A DNA stretch of 64,000 bases, from positions 1 to 64,000 of the forward strand of contig NZ_LQBK01000003.1 in the NCBI RefSeq assembly GCF_001483755.1, in the 5' to 3' direction. Within the stretch, counting starts at the first letter, position 1. The number at the start of each line of letters is the position of its first letter. Under the pieces are notes generated by a model. That model searched no databases, was not told where the DNA came from, and saw nothing but the letters and a program-made list of their open reading frames with translations. Source of the stretch: Kocuria rosea subsp. polaris (lineage in GTDB: Bacteria; Actinomycetota; Actinomycetes; Actinomycetales; Micrococcaceae). Shown one piece after another: positions 20,792 through 30,649 of this stretch. Made by a program: the position numbers and the translations under genes.

Positions 20792-22108
20792 TCAGGCGGC
20801 GGGCACCGGGGCGGGGGTGTTGAGCGCCCGGTCCAGGACGGTGGGGTGGCCGCGGAAGAAGGTGGCCCGGACCGCGCCGGGCAGCTCCATGCCGCGGTAG
20901 GGGCTGTTGCGGCCCTTGGACGCGTGCCGGGCGGGGTCCACCACGGTGGTGGCCGCCGGGTCCCACAGGGTGATGTTCGCCGGCTCGCCCTCCGCGAGCG
21001 GCCGGCCCTGGCCGGCCAGGCGGCCGATCCGGGCGGGGGTCGCCGAGGTGATCCGGGCGACGTCGCGCCACGTCAGGAGGCCGGTGTCCACGAGGCTGAG
21101 CTGGACCACGGACAGCGCGGTCTCGAGCCCGGTCATCCCGTTGGCCGCGCAGGACCACTCGCACTCCTTGTCCTCGGCGGGGTGCGGCGCGTGGTCGGTG
21201 CCGATCACGTCGATGGTGCCGTCGGCCACGGCCTCGCGCAGGGCGTGCACGTCCTCGTCCGTGCGCAGCGGCGGGTTGACCTTGAACACCGGGTCGAAGC
21301 TGCGGACCCGCTCGTCGGTGAGCAGCAGGTGGTGCGGGGTGGCCTCCGCGGTGACGTCGATGCCGCGCCGCTTGGCCCAGCGGACGATGTCCACGGAGCC
21401 CTTCGTGGAGAGGTGGCAGATGTGCACGCGGGAGCCGACGTGCTCGGCGAGCAGGACGTCGCGGGCGATGATCGCCTCCTCGGCGACGGCGGGCCAGCCC
21501 GTGAGCCCGAGCTCGGCGGAGACGGAGCCCTCGTTCATCTGGGCGCCCTCGGTCAGGCGCGGTTCCTGGGCGTGCTGGGCCACGACGCCGTCGAAGCCCT
21601 TGACGTACTCGAGCGCCCGGCGCATCAGCACCGGGTCGTGCACGCACATGCCGTCGTCGGAGAACATCCGCACGCCGGCGCGGGACTCGGCCATCGCCAT
21701 GATCTCGGACAGCCGCTCCCCCTTCAGGCCCACGGTCACGGCGCCCACGGGCCGGACCTCGACCCAGCCGGCGGAGCGGCCCAGCTCGTGGACCTGCTCG
21801 ACGACGCCGGCCGTGTCCGCCACGGGGTCGGAGTTCGCCATGGCGAAGACGGCGGTGTAGCCGCCGAGGGCGGCCGCGCGGGTGCCCGTCTCGACGGTCT
21901 CGGCGTCCTCCCGGCCCGGCTCGCGCAGGTGGGTGTGGATGTCCACGAGACCGGGCAGGGCCACGAGCCCGGCGGCGTCGACGACGCGCGCGCCGCCCGC
22001 GGCCCCGGCGAGGTCGGGGCCGATGCGCCGGACCACGCCGTCCTCGACGAGGATGTCGGCGGCCTGCTCGCCGTACGGCTGGGCGCCCTGGATGAGGTAC
22101 GAGGTCAC
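20792..22108 (-). CDS. pyrC: Dihydroorotase
   Basis: PyrC cyclises carbamoyl aspartate to dihydroorotate. The 438-residue amidohydrolase-fold protein has zinc ligands in [10 protein letters not shown] (near residue 56), FSDDG near residue 150, HICHLS near residue 230 and the catalytic Asp in GTDHAPH near residue 301. That is the type I pattern. The GTG start overlaps the pyrB stop by 4 nt (GTGA), so the two are translationally coupled, as expected for an enzyme that works with aspartate transcarbamoylase. Confidence 0.97.
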   Translation of the reverse strand: MTSYLIQGAQPYGEQAADILVEDGVVRRIGPDLAGAAGGARVVDAAGLVALPGLVDIHTHLREPGREDAETVETGTRAAALGGYTAVFAMANSDPVADTAGVVEQVHELGRSAGWVEVRPVGAVTVGLKGERLSEIMAMAESRAGVRMFSDDGMCVHDPVLMRRALEYVKGFDGVVAQHAQEPRLTEGAQMNEGSVSAELGLTGWPAVAEEAIIARDVLLAEHVGSRVHICHLSTKGSVDIVRWAKRRGIDVTAEATPHHLLLTDERVRSFDPVFKVNPPLRTDEDVHALREAVADGTIDVIGTDHAPHPAEDKECEWSCAANGMTGLETALSVVQLSLVDTGLLTWRDVARITSATPARIGRLAGQGRPLAEGEPANITLWDPAATTVVDPARHASKGRNSPYRGMELPGAVRATFFRGHPTVLDRALNTPAPVPAA

Positions 22109-23112
22109 GAGAGGTCAGCGCTCCTGGGGTGCGGGGTGGAGGTGGGGTCGAGGTCGTCGCCGGACAGCAGCAGGTAGAGCACCGACATCCGCACGGAGAC
22201 GCCGTTGCGCACCTGGTCCAGGACGGTGGAGCGCGGGGAGTCCGCCGCGGCCGAGGAGATCTCCAGGCCCCGGTTCATGGGTCCCGGGTGCATGATCGCC
22301 GTGGACGCCCCGGCGGCGTCGAGGGCCGCGACCCGCTCGGGGGTCAGCCCCCACTCCCGGGCGTACTCCTGGGCGGTCGGGAAGAACGCCGCGTGCATCC
22401 GCTCGCGCTGCACGCGCAGCATCATCACGGCGTCCGGGGCCGGGTCCAGCGCCTCGTCGAGCGAGAAGACCACCCGGCACGGCCAGTCCGCGATGCCGAC
22501 CGGCAGCAGCGTGGGCGGGGCCACGAAGGTCACGCGGGCGCCGAGGGTGGTGAACAGCCACAGGTCGGAGCGGGCCACCCGGGAGTGCAGGACGTCGCCG
22601 ACGATCACCACGTGCAGGCCGTCGAGGTCGAGCCCGCGGGTGCTCTCCCGGCCCTCGGTGCGGGCACGGTGCTGGCGCAGCGTCATGGCGTCGAGCAGCG
22701 CCTGGGTGGGGTGCTCGTGGGTGCCGTCCCCGGCGTTGACCACGGCGGCGTCGATCCAGTCGGACTCGGCGAGCTGCTGCGGGGAGCCGGAGGCCGAGTG
22801 CCGGATCACCACGGCGTCGGCGCTCATCGCCGCGAGGGTCTGGGCGGTGTCCTTGAGCGACTCGCCCTTCGAGACCGAGGAGCCCTTGGCGGAGAAGTTC
22901 AGCACGTCCGCGGACAGGCGCTTGGCCGCTGTCTCGAAGGAGATGCGGGTGCGGGTGGAGTCCTCGAAGAAGAGGTTGACCACGGTGCGGCCCCGCAGTG
23001 CGGGGAGCTTCTTGACGGAGCGCTGGCCCACGGCGGCCATCTGGTCCGCGGTGTCCAGGACCGTCAGGGCGGCGTCGTAGGAGAGGTCCTTCGTGGACAG
23101 CAGGTGCCTCAT
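22105..23112 (-). CDS. pyrB: Aspartate carbamoyltransferase catalytic subunit
   Basis: PyrB condenses carbamoyl phosphate with aspartate. The 335-residue protein has the carbamoyl-phosphate loop FFEDSTRTR (residues about 48-56), HPTQALLDA near residue 138 and HPGPMNRG near residue 275. No pyrI regulatory gene is nearby, as usual in actinobacteria. It overlaps pyrR upstream and pyrC downstream by 4 nt each, so synthesis of all three is tied to pyrR translation. Confidence 0.97.
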   Translation of the reverse strand: MRHLLSTKDLSYDAALTVLDTADQMAAVGQRSVKKLPALRGRTVVNLFFEDSTRTRISFETAAKRLSADVLNFSAKGSSVSKGESLKDTAQTLAAMSADAVVIRHSASGSPQQLAESDWIDAAVVNAGDGTHEHPTQALLDAMTLRQHRARTEGRESTRGLDLDGLHVVIVGDVLHSRVARSDLWLFTTLGARVTFVAPPTLLPVGIADWPCRVVFSLDEALDPAPDAVMMLRVQRERMHAAFFPTAQEYAREWGLTPERVAALDAAGASTAIMHPGPMNRGLEISSAAADSPRSTVLDQVRNGVSVRMSVLYLLLSGDDLDPTSTPHPRSADLS

Positions 23113-23732
23113 GCGCCGGCCCCCGGCACGGTGGTCTCGATGACCACGCAGTCGGCGTTCTCCTGCGCGCGGGGCTCCGGGTCGGTCTCGGCCAGCCGGA
23201 CCCGCACCTTCTCCTGCGAGGAGGTGGGCAGGTTCTTGCCCACGTGGTCGGCGCGGACGGGCAGCTCCCGGTGGCCACGGTCGACGAGCACGGCGAGCCG
23301 GACCACGCGGGGGCGCCCGACGTCCACGAGGGCGTCGAGGGCGGCGCGCACGGTGCGCCCGGAGTACAGGACGTCGTCGACGAGGACCACGGTGCGCCCG
23401 TCGATGCCCTGCACGGGGATGCGGGTCGGCTGGGGGGCGCGGGCGGGGTTCTTGCGCAGGTCGTCGCGGAACATCGTGACGTCGAGCTGGCCGAGGCTCG
23501 CGGCGGCGTCGAAGCCGGGGTCGGTCGCGGCGATCTTGGCGGCGATCCGCTGGGCCAGCGGATAGCCGCGGCGCGGGATGCCCAGCAGCACGAGGTCCGA
23601 GCTGCCCTTGTTGGCCTCGAGGATCTCGTGGGCGATGCGCGTCAGGGCGCGGTCGATGTCGGCTGCCGAGAGGATGACGCGCGCGGCCGCGGGTCCCGTG
23701 GCGGGACCGGCCGTGGAGGTGTCGTCGTTCAT
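23109..23732 (-). CDS. pyrR: Pyrimidine operon regulator PyrR / uracil phosphoribosyltransferase
   Basis: PyrR binds a hairpin in pyr mRNA when UMP is high and lowers expression of the pyr genes; it also has weak uracil phosphoribosyltransferase activity. The 207-residue protein has a ~20-residue N-terminal extension, then the type-I PRTase fold with the PRPP loop [13 protein letters not shown] near residue 115 and IPRRGYPLA near residue 52. The ATG at 23730-23732 has GGAAGGAGG upstream, and that Shine-Dalgarno is part of the predicted PyrR-binding element. It overlaps pyrB by 4 nt. Confidence 0.95.
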   Translation of the reverse strand: MNDDTSTAGPATGPAAARVILSAADIDRALTRIAHEILEANKGSSDLVLLGIPRRGYPLAQRIAAKIAATDPGFDAAASLGQLDVTMFRDDLRKNPARAPQPTRIPVQGIDGRTVVLVDDVLYSGRTVRAALDALVDVGRPRVVRLAVLVDRGHRELPVRADHVGKNLPTSSQEKVRVRLAETDPEPRAQENADCVVIETTVPGAGA

Positions 23733-23737
23733 GGGTG

Positions 23738-23768
23738 CCGCCTCCTTCCCCGCCTCACAGGACGGACT
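23738..23768 (-). promoter_or_regulatory. Predicted PyrR-binding loop covering the pyrR ribosome binding site
   Basis: On the minus strand the leader reads GTCCTGTGAGGCGG followed directly by GGAAGGAGG. CC and CCG on the left can pair with GG and CGG on the right around a UGUGA loop with one bulged U. The UCC-NGNGAGG core agrees with PyrR-binding loops of Bacillus and mycobacteria. Because it is fused to the ribosome binding site, PyrR binding would block pyrR translation, and the coupled pyrB and pyrC would follow. Confidence 0.65.
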
Positions 23769-23859
23769 TAAAGGTTGCTTGCTCGCCCCAAACTAGCACA
23801 GCGGCCCGCACCCCCCGGGCCGGGCGTGACCTGCGCCTCCTCCGGCCGTGCGGGCCCGG

Positions 23860-24651
23860 TCAGGCGCTGTGGTCGGCCCGCTCCCACCAGGCCGCGGTGG
23901 CCGCGGCCGAGCCGAGGGCAACGAGCCCCACGCCCAGGGGCCCGGCCCAGCCGGTGTCCGCGGCGGCCGGGCCGGCGGTCCCGGCGAGCAGGGCGGGCAC
24001 GGCCCAGGGGAACCACGCGCCGTGGCCGACGGCGGCGAGCACCTGGGCCGTGAGCACGGTGAAGAAGAGCACCGCCACGGCGGGCAGGTAGCCCCGCCCC
24101 ACGCTCGCGGCCAGCCCGTACGGCACGGCCAGGCCCGCCGTGAGCAGCCCGGCGCCGAGGACGCCGCCGGCCCCGCGCAGGGCGGCGCCGGCCGACCAGC
24201 CGGGCAGTCCGAGGCCCGCGCCGAGGACGAGCACGAGCAGCACGAGGAGCACCGTGAGCACCCCGCACCAGCCGAGCAGCAGCAGCAGCTTCGCCAGGAC
24301 CACGGCGGTGCGGGAGGTGGGCAGGGCCAGCAGGTCCGTGGCGGTGCGGTCGGAGAACTCCCGGCCGAACAGCCAGATCGCCGCGGTCCCGAAGATCACG
24401 AGCCCGCCCACCGAGACGGTCTGCCCGGTGAGGGAGAAGTACCCCGCCCAGTCCGCGGTGCCCCCGGTGAGCTGGGCCTTGGTCCCCAGCAGCCCCAGGG
24501 TCCGGGCGCGGTCGACGTCCTGGAGCACGAACATGAAGAACGCCCCCACGGCCCCGGCGAGCAGGACGGCCCCGGCGGTGGCCCACGGCACGCGCGAGCG
24601 GCGCAGCTTCAGGGCCTCGGCGTGCAGGGCGGCCACCAGCTCAGCGGGCAC
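23860..24651 (-). CDS. ABC-2 type transporter permease
   Basis: This 263-residue membrane protein has about six hydrophobic segments and the loose ABC-2 permease layout: an N-terminal cytoplasmic segment (AEALKLRRSRVPW), a first helix, then the loop FGREFSDRTATDLLALPTSR typical of lantibiotic/bacitracin-type exporters. It overlaps its ATPase by 11 nt, so the pair forms one exporter. No substrate gene is nearby. The pair sits between nusB and pyrR, which are normally close neighbours, so it looks inserted. Likely roles are antibiotic or peptide efflux, by family only. Confidence 0.85.
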   Translation of the reverse strand: MPAELVAALHAEALKLRRSRVPWATAGAVLLAGAVGAFFMFVLQDVDRARTLGLLGTKAQLTGGTADWAGYFSLTGQTVSVGGLVIFGTAAIWLFGREFSDRTATDLLALPTSRTAVVLAKLLLLLGWCGVLTVLLVLLVLVLGAGLGLPGWSAGAALRGAGGVLGAGLLTAGLAVPYGLAASVGRGYLPAVAVLFFTVLTAQVLAAVGHGAWFPWAVPALLAGTAGPAAADTGWAGPLGVGLVALGSAAATAAWWERADHSA

Positions 24652-25579
24652 CGGAGGCCTCCTGCTGCTCCGGGGCCTGCGCGCCCACCAGGCGCAGGAA
24701 GTAGGCCTCGAGGTCCTCGCGGACCACCGTCAGGCCCGTGGGCGGCACGCCGCCGTGCACCAGGGCGGCGGCCACGGCGTCCGGCCGGTCCGTGGCCCCG
24801 TCCGCGTCGAGCACGAGCGCGCGGGGCCCGCGCCGGGCCGCGAAGCCGGCGGCGGCCAGGACCCGCACCGCCCGGTCGTCGTCGCGCGTGCTGAGCTCGA
24901 GCCGGCGGCGGACCCGGTCGGGCAGGGCGGCGGTGGCGAACTCGTCGAGCAGCGCGCCGCGGTGCAGGACCCCGATCCGGGTGGCCACGCGGGCGACCTC
25001 GCCGAGGATGTGGCTGGAGAGCAGCACGGCGGTGCCGTGCTCGCGGGCGAGGCGCTCGAGCAGGGTGCGCACCTCGACCACGCCGGCCGGGTCCAGCCCG
25101 TTGACCGGCTCGTCGAGGACCAGCAGGGACGGGCGGTGCAGCACGGCCCGGGCCAGGGCCAGCCGCTGCAGGTTGCCCTGGGACAGGACGCGGGCGAGAC
25201 GGTCGGCGTGCTCGCGCAGACCGAGGAGCTCCACGGCGTCCTCGACCGCGGCCGGGGACCGCAGCCGGCGCAGCCGGCGGGCGACCTCGAGGTTCTCCCG
25301 CACGGTCAGCTCCGGGTAGGCGGAGGCGGCCTCCACGAGGTAGCCGACCTCGGCCCACACCGACCGCTCGCCGCGGCCGCGGCCGAGCACCGTGACGGAG
25401 CCGGCCGCGGGCCGGACCATGCCGAGGACCATCCGCATCACCGTGGTCTTCCCGGCGCCGTTGAGCCCCAGCAGCGCGTAGATCTCCCCCGGGGCGACCT
25501 CGAGGCAGACGCGGTCGACCGCGCGCACGGTCCCGTAGTGCTTCGAGACGCCCTGCAGGCGCAGTGCGGGAGCTGTCAT
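24641..25579 (-). CDS. ABC transporter ATP-binding protein
   Basis: This 312-residue ATPase has Walker A GLNGAGKTT (residues 38-46), signature LSQGNLQRLALARA near residue 133 and Walker B LLVLDEP near residue 157. A switch His lies in LLSSHILGE. The signature reads LSQGN rather than LSGGQ, a variant often seen in BcrA-like export ATPases. A C-terminal extension after residue 215 is typical of the DrrA/BcrA group. It precedes and overlaps its permease. Together they form a two-gene operon that probably exports a hydrophobic compound or peptide. Confidence 0.9.
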   Translation of the reverse strand: MTAPALRLQGVSKHYGTVRAVDRVCLEVAPGEIYALLGLNGAGKTTVMRMVLGMVRPAAGSVTVLGRGRGERSVWAEVGYLVEAASAYPELTVRENLEVARRLRRLRSPAAVEDAVELLGLREHADRLARVLSQGNLQRLALARAVLHRPSLLVLDEPVNGLDPAGVVEVRTLLERLAREHGTAVLLSSHILGEVARVATRIGVLHRGALLDEFATAALPDRVRRRLELSTRDDDRAVRVLAAAGFAARRGPRALVLDADGATDRPDAVAAALVHGGVPPTGLTVVREDLEAYFLRLVGAQAPEQQEASGAR

Positions 25580-25641
25580 CGGGACCTCCCCGGGAACGGC
25601 GGGCCGTGCTCCCGGCCATGCTAGCGCCCCGGGCGTGCCGA

Positions 25642-26052
25642 TCAGCCCAGCAGGGTCGGCTTCATCTTCTGCAGCCGGCCCAGGAGGCCGTTGACGAAGC
25701 GCGGGGAGTCGTCCCCCGCGAGCTCCTTGGCGAGGGACACGGCCTCGGCCACGGCGACCCCGTCCGGGACGTCGTCGTTGAACAGCAGCTCCCAGGCGCC
25801 CACGCGCAGCACGTTGCGGTCCACGGCCGGCATCCGCTCGAGGGTCCAGCCCTGGGAGTACGTCTCGAGGTACTCGTCGAGCTCACCGCGGCGCATCGTG
25901 ACGCCGAGCACGAGCTCCTCGGCGTACGGGGAGACCAGCGAGTCGCTGTGCAGCCGGCGCCGCTCCATGACCTCGCGGGCGTCCTCGGCGCGCTGCTCGG
26001 CCTCGAAGAGGATCTCCACGGCGCGCCGGCGCGCCTTGCCCCGGGCGCTCAC
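25642..26052 (-). CDS. nusB: Transcription antitermination factor NusB
   Basis: NusB, with NusE, joins the rRNA antitermination complex. The 136-residue all-helical protein shows the family's [15 protein letters not shown] start and the C-terminal [16 protein letters not shown] and FVNGLLGRL segments. The length is normal. The GTG start overlaps the efp stop (GTGA), consistent with the common efp-nusB pair. It is last gene of the aroC-aroK-aroB-efp-nusB string on the minus strand. Confidence 0.96.
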   Translation of the reverse strand: MSARGKARRRAVEILFEAEQRAEDAREVMERRRLHSDSLVSPYAEELVLGVTMRRGELDEYLETYSQGWTLERMPAVDRNVLRVGAWELLFNDDVPDGVAVAEAVSLAKELAGDDSPRFVNGLLGRLQKMKPTLLG

Positions 26053-26612
26053 TCGTTGACGCGGCCCAGGTAGTCACCCGTGCGGGTGTCGACCTTGACC
26101 TTGGTGCCCTGCTCGAGGAACAGCGGCACCTGGATCTGGTAGCCGGTCTCCACGGTGGCGGGCTTGGTGCCGCCGGTGGAGCGGTCGCCCTGCAGGCCCG
26201 GCTCGGTGTAGGTGATCTCGAGCACCACGGACGCCGGCAGCTCGATGTACAGCGGGGCGCCCTCGTACATCGCGATGGTGGCGTTGAGGTTCTCGAGCAT
26301 GAAGTTGGCGGCGTCGCCCACCACCTCACCGGGGACGGTGATCTGGTCGTAGGTCTTGTTGTCCATGAAGACGTAGTCGGCGCCGTCCTGGTACAGGTAC
26401 TGGTACTCGCTGCGGTCCACGGTGGCCGTCTCGATCTTGGCGCCGGCGTTGAAAGTCTTGTCGACGACCTTCCCGGACCGGATGTTGCGCATCTTGGTGC
26501 GCACGAACGCCCCGCCCTTGCCCGGCTTGACGTGCTGGAACTCGATGACGTTCCAGAGGTTGCCCTCCAGCTTCAGGACGGTGCCGTTCTTGATGTCGTT
26601 CGTGGTAGCCAC
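26049..26612 (-). CDS. efp: Translation elongation factor P
   Basis: EF-P relieves ribosome stalling at consecutive prolines. The 187-residue protein has the KOW-like N-terminal domain, two OB-type domains and the closing GDYLGRVNE. The loop that reaches the peptidyl-transferase centre is VKPGKGGAF with Lys at residue 32. No epmA, epmB or other modifying gene is in the window, and the short PGKGG loop resembles the unmodified actinobacterial type. The GTG at 26612 gives the standard length; the frame is open upstream, but that part is not EF-P. Confidence 0.97.
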   Translation of the reverse strand: MATTNDIKNGTVLKLEGNLWNVIEFQHVKPGKGGAFVRTKMRNIRSGKVVDKTFNAGAKIETATVDRSEYQYLYQDGADYVFMDNKTYDQITVPGEVVGDAANFMLENLNATIAMYEGAPLYIELPASVVLEITYTEPGLQGDRSTGGTKPATVETGYQIQVPLFLEQGTKVKVDTRTGDYLGRVNE

Positions 26613-26688
26613 AGGTTCTCTCTCTGTCTGTCTGCGAAGTCGGCAGGTCGGCGCGGTCGGCCGGTGTCGTCCCGGACCGCGGACCAGT

Positions 26689-27804
26689 CTAGCGGGGCGC
26701 GCCCTCGGCGATTTCCTGGTAGGTCGCGAAGAGGATCGCGGGGTCGGGGACCTCGAGGACACGGGGCTTGCCGACGGCGTCGAGGACGACGAAGCGCAGC
26801 AGGTTCCCGCGGGTCTTCTTGTCCCGCTTCATGACCTCGAGCAGCCGGGGCCACTGGTCCCACCGGTAGGCGGTGGGCAGCCCCAGGGCGGTGAGGACGC
26901 TGCGGTGGCGCTCGACGACGTCGTCGGCCAGGCTGCCGGCGGTGCGGGCGAGCTCCGCGGCGAAGACCATCCCCACGGCGACCGCCGCGCCGTGGCGCCA
27001 CTGGTAGCGCTCGTTGTGCTCGATCGCGTGGCCGAGGGTGTGCCCGTAGTTGAGCACCTCCCGGCGCCCGGCCTCCCGCAGGTCGCCGGAGACGATCTCG
27101 GCCTTGACCCGGATGCCGCGCTCCACGAGCTCGCGCACCACCTCGGACTGCGAGTCCCGCACCGCCTCCGGGTGGCCCTCGATGAGCTCGAGGATCCGCT
27201 CGTCGGCGATGAAGCCGCACTTGACGACCTCCGCCATGCCGGTGAGCAGCTCGTTCTCGGGCAGCGTCCGCAGCGTGTCGAGGTCGCACAGCACGGCCGC
27301 GGGCGGGTGGAAGGCGCCCACGAGGTTCTTGCCCTCCGCGGTGTTGATCCCGGTCTTGCCGCCCACGGCGGCGTCCACCATGCCGAGCAGGGTCGTGGGC
27401 ACGTGCACCACCCGCACCCCGCGCAGCCAGGTGGCGGCCACGAAGCCCGCGAGGTCGGAGACCGCTCCCCCGCCCACGGAGACGATGGCGTCCGAGCGGG
27501 TGAAGTCGTTCTGCCCCAGGACCTGCCAGCAGAAGGACGCCACCTGGACGTGCTTGCCCTCCTCGGCGTCGGGGATCTCGGCCGTGAACGCCTGGTAGCC
27601 CTGGCCGCGCAGCTCCTCCATGACCACGTCGCCGGTGCTGCGCAGCGCCCTCGGGTGGATGACCAGCACGCGCTGGACCCGGTCGCCGAGCACGCGGGGG
27701 ACCTCCCCGAGCAGCCCGTGGCCCACGAGGACGTCGTAGTTCTCGGCCGGACGGTCCCCGGTGACGGGGATGGTCGTGACGGTGCGGGGAGCGGACTCGC
27801 TCAT
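26689..27804 (-). CDS. aroB: 3-dehydroquinate synthase
   Basis: AroB cyclises DAHP to 3-dehydroquinate, the second step of the shikimate pathway. The 371-residue NAD- and metal-dependent enzyme has [19 protein letters not shown] near residue 111, [17 protein letters not shown] near residue 135, and metal ligands in MAEVVKCG and [11 protein letters not shown]. The ATG overlaps the aroK stop by 4 nt. The 76-bp gap before efp has no clear terminator, so readthrough into efp-nusB is likely. Confidence 0.97.
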   Translation of the reverse strand: MSESAPRTVTTIPVTGDRPAENYDVLVGHGLLGEVPRVLGDRVQRVLVIHPRALRSTGDVVMEELRGQGYQAFTAEIPDAEEGKHVQVASFCWQVLGQNDFTRSDAIVSVGGGAVSDLAGFVAATWLRGVRVVHVPTTLLGMVDAAVGGKTGINTAEGKNLVGAFHPPAAVLCDLDTLRTLPENELLTGMAEVVKCGFIADERILELIEGHPEAVRDSQSEVVRELVERGIRVKAEIVSGDLREAGRREVLNYGHTLGHAIEHNERYQWRHGAAVAVGMVFAAELARTAGSLADDVVERHRSVLTALGLPTAYRWDQWPRLLEVMKRDKKTRGNLLRFVVLDAVGKPRVLEVPDPAILFATYQEIAEGAPR

Positions 27805-28412
27805 GCCTGGACCTCCTGGGTGCTGTCGGTGGTGCCGCCGGCGGCCCGCGCGGACCGCAGGCGGACGAGCTCCGCCTCGAGGTCGGCGCCGATCTCCGCG
27901 ACGGGTCGGTTGCGGGTGCCGTCGAGGGTGATGTCGGCGAGCTCCTCGTAGCAGGCGCGCCGGGACTCGTAGAGCTCCTGCCAGCGCCGCTCCGGGTCCG
28001 GCTGGAGCATGGGCCGGGTCCGGTTGCCGCTGATCCTGGGGAGCACGGTCTCGGCGTCCACCTCGAGGTAGGCGACGAGCTCGTGGCGCAGCAGCTCCCG
28101 GGTGGACGGGGTCATGGGGGCGCCGCCGCCCACGGAGAAGATCGCGTTGGCGTGGTCGGGGTCCCGGAGGATCTCGGCGATGGTGTCCGCCTCGAGGTCG
28201 CGGAAGTACTTCTCGCCGTGCTCCGCGAAGATCCCCGAGATCACGCCGTAGCGGGAGACGATCACCTGGTCGGCGTCCACGAAGTCGTAACCGTAGAACT
28301 TGGACATGTGCAGGGCCAGGAAGGACTTGCCGGCGGCCATGGGGCCGATGAGCACCACGGGCCGCTGCGGGACCGCGGTGCCGTCGGCCGGGGCGGGGAA
28401 CTGCGCGTTCAC
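27801..28412 (-). CDS. aroK: Shikimate kinase
   Basis: AroK phosphorylates shikimate. The 203-residue P-loop kinase has Walker A GPMAAGKS (residues about 23-30), the shikimate-binding DADQ near residue 45, RDLEADT near residue 72 and the glycine-rich GGGAP near residue 94, with the lid NRTRPM further on. After the P-loop Ser the family usually has Thr; here it is Phe, an unusual substitution. The GTG at 28412 overlaps the aroC stop (GTGA). The frame stays open far upstream inside aroC, but that is an antisense-like shadow. Confidence 0.95.
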   Translation of the reverse strand: MNAQFPAPADGTAVPQRPVVLIGPMAAGKSFLALHMSKFYGYDFVDADQVIVSRYGVISGIFAEHGEKYFRDLEADTIAEILRDPDHANAIFSVGGGAPMTPSTRELLRHELVAYLEVDAETVLPRISGNRTRPMLQPDPERRWQELYESRRACYEELADITLDGTRNRPVAEIGADLEAELVRLRSARAAGGTTDSTQEVQA

Positions 28413-29698
28413 GCCTGGCCCTCCCCCGTCTCGGCGGGCGCCACGAGCGGGTCGCCCATGTGGTCGTCGCGCGCCGCGGCGTCGCCCTCGAACTGCCCGA
28501 GCTCGCCGGAGGAGTGCAGGTTCTCCGGGACGGCGGCGAGGTAGGCGTCCTTGTTGCGGGCGGTCTCGGCGATCGAGTCCCCGCCGAACTTCTCCGTCAC
28601 GGCGTCGGCGAGCACGAGGGCCACCATCGCCTCGGCCACCACGCCGGCCGCGGGCACGGCGCACACGTCCGAGCGCTGGTGGTGGGCCCGGGCGGCCTCG
28701 CCGGTCGCGACGTCGACGGTGCGCAGGGCCTTCGGCACGGTGGCGATGGGCTTCATGGCCGCGCGCACGCGCAGGACGTCCCCGATGGACATGCCGCCCT
28801 CGATCCCGCCGGCCCGGTTGCTCACGCGGCGCACCGCGCCGTCGGCGCCGCGGGCGATCTCGTCGTGGGCCTCGGACCCGGGGCGGGACGCGGTCAGGAA
28901 GCCGTCCCCGACCTCGACGCCCTTGATCGCCTGGATGCCCATCAGCGCCCCGGCGAGGCGGGAGTCCAGCCGGCGGTCCCAGTGCACGTAGGAGCCGAGT
29001 CCCGGCGGCAGGCCGTAGGCGAGGACCTCCACGACGCCCCCGAGGGTCTCCCCGTCCTTGTGCGCGGCGTCCACCGCCGCCACCATGGACTCCGCCGTGG
29101 CGGGGTCGAAGCACCGCAGGGGGTCGGCGTCGAGGGCGGCCACGTCCGCGGGCAGCGGCCGCGGGGCGTCCACCGGCGCGCTCACGGCGCCCACGGCGGT
29201 CGTGTGGGAGACGAGGCGCACACCCACGGCCTCGAGCATCTTCGCGGCGACGGCGCCGAGGGCCACGCGCGTGGCGGTCTCCCGGGCGCTGGCCCGCTCC
29301 AGCACGGGGCGGGCCTCGTCGAAGCCGTACTTCTGCATCCCGGTGAGATCGGCGTGGCCGGGGCGGGGGCGGGTCAGGGGGGCGTTGCGGGCACGGCCCT
29401 CGAGCACCTCATCGTCCACGGGGTCCGCGGACATCACCTCGCGCCACTTGGGCCACTCGGTGTTGGCGATCTCGATCGCCACCGGTCCGCCCTGGGTCAC
29501 GCCGTGGCGCACGCCGCCGAGCAGGCGCACCTGGTCCTGCTCGAACTTCATCCGCGCGCCCCGCCCGTAGCCGAGACGGCGGCGGGCCAGGGCGTCGCGG
29601 ACGTCCTGGCTGGTCAGGCTCACCCCCGCGGGGACGCCCTCGATGATCCCGACGAGCGCCTCGCCGTGCGACTCGCCGGCCGTGAGCCAACGCAACAT
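28409..29698 (-). CDS. aroC: Chorismate synthase
   Basis: AroC makes chorismate from EPSP with reduced FMN. The 429-residue protein begins [18 protein letters not shown] and contains RPGHADLTG, a long [15 protein letters not shown] segment near residue 293 and [11 protein letters not shown] near residue 338, all signature regions. It is slightly longer than the usual 390-410 because of a charged C-terminal tail. The ATG at 29698 has GGAAAGAG upstream. It starts the coupled aroC-aroK-aroB run. Confidence 0.98.
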   Translation of the reverse strand: MLRWLTAGESHGEALVGIIEGVPAGVSLTSQDVRDALARRRLGYGRGARMKFEQDQVRLLGGVRHGVTQGGPVAIEIANTEWPKWREVMSADPVDDEVLEGRARNAPLTRPRPGHADLTGMQKYGFDEARPVLERASARETATRVALGAVAAKMLEAVGVRLVSHTTAVGAVSAPVDAPRPLPADVAALDADPLRCFDPATAESMVAAVDAAHKDGETLGGVVEVLAYGLPPGLGSYVHWDRRLDSRLAGALMGIQAIKGVEVGDGFLTASRPGSEAHDEIARGADGAVRRVSNRAGGIEGGMSIGDVLRVRAAMKPIATVPKALRTVDVATGEAARAHHQRSDVCAVPAAGVVAEAMVALVLADAVTEKFGGDSIAETARNKDAYLAAVPENLHSSGELGQFEGDAAARDDHMGDPLVAPAETGEGQA

Positions 29699-29761
29699 AA
29701 CAACTCTTTCCGTTTCGGGGTCTCGTCGGCCGGGTCCGCAGGGCGCGGCCGCCGACGGGTC

Positions 29762-30649
29762 TCAGGTGCGGGGCAGGGACGGGACGGGGAGGACGGGCCG
29801 CCCCACCGCCGTGCACATCGCCGCGATCACGTCCTGTTCCCGGGGCAGGGGTGTGCCCGGATCACGGCCGGTGAACAGGCGGATCTGGTCCACCGCCTGG
29901 AAGATCAGCATATCGAGTCCCGGGGCCACCGCTCCCCCGGCCCGGGCCCAGGCCCCGGCGACCGCCGACGGCCACGGATCGTAGGCGGCGTCCAGCAGGA
30001 CGCCCGTGGTCGCCGGGGAACCGGCCTCGAGCTGCGCCGCCAGCTCGTCGGCGCCGTGCGGTGGGAGGGTCGAGACGACCACGTCGTAGCCGGCCAGCAG
30101 GCCCGGCGCCTCGTCCCAGGCGCGCAGGAGCACGGGGATCCCGAGCCGGCGGCCCGCCTCGGCGGCGCGCCCGGCGCGGACCGCGGAGCGCACGAAGACG
30201 TCCACGGAGGAGGCTCCGAGCAGCTGCGCGGCGGCGACCGCGGCCGTGGCCGTGCCCCCACCGCCCAGGACGGCGGCCCGGGGCGCGTCCGGGACCGTGC
30301 CCGCCGCGAGCACCGCGCCCACGATGCCCGTGACGTCGGTGTTGTGGCCCAGGACCGTCCCGTCGGCGCGGAAGAGCAGGGTGTTGACCGCGCCGACCGC
30401 GTCCCCCAGTCCCGTCAGCTCGTCGGCGCACGCCGCGGCGACCGACTTGAGGGGCATCGTCACCGACAGCCCGCGCCAGGCGGGGTCGCCGCGGCGGGCG
30501 TCGACGAACGGCGGGAGCTGCTCCTCGACGAGGTCGTGGGCGTCGTAGTCCACGTCCTCGCCCAGCACCGCGTACGCGGCGCGGTGCAGGTCCGGGGACC
30601 TCGAGTGGCCGATGGGGTGGCCCACCACGGCCGCGTGGGCGGGGCTCAC
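29762..30649 (-). CDS. aroE: Shikimate dehydrogenase
   Basis: AroE reduces 3-dehydroshikimate to shikimate with NADPH. The ~295-residue protein has the substrate motif VGHPIGHSRSP at its N-terminus, VTMPLKS with the catalytic Lys near residue 70, NTD near residue 105 and the nucleotide-binding loop GGGGTATA near residue 130. GTG at 30649 is preferred: it overlaps the mltG stop (GTGA) and has a GAGGG upstream. Another GTG at 30679 would add ten residues. It ends the alaS-ruvX-mltG-aroE run, 63 bp before aroC. Confidence 0.94.
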   Translation of the reverse strand: MSPAHAAVVGHPIGHSRSPDLHRAAYAVLGEDVDYDAHDLVEEQLPPFVDARRGDPAWRGLSVTMPLKSVAAACADELTGLGDAVGAVNTLLFRADGTVLGHNTDVTGIVGAVLAAGTVPDAPRAAVLGGGGTATAAVAAAQLLGASSVDVFVRSAVRAGRAAEAGRRLGIPVLLRAWDEAPGLLAGYDVVVSTLPPHGADELAAQLEAGSPATTGVLLDAAYDPWPSAVAGAWARAGGAVAPGLDMLIFQAVDQIRLFTGRDPGTPLPREQDVIAAMCTAVGRPVLPVPSLPRT

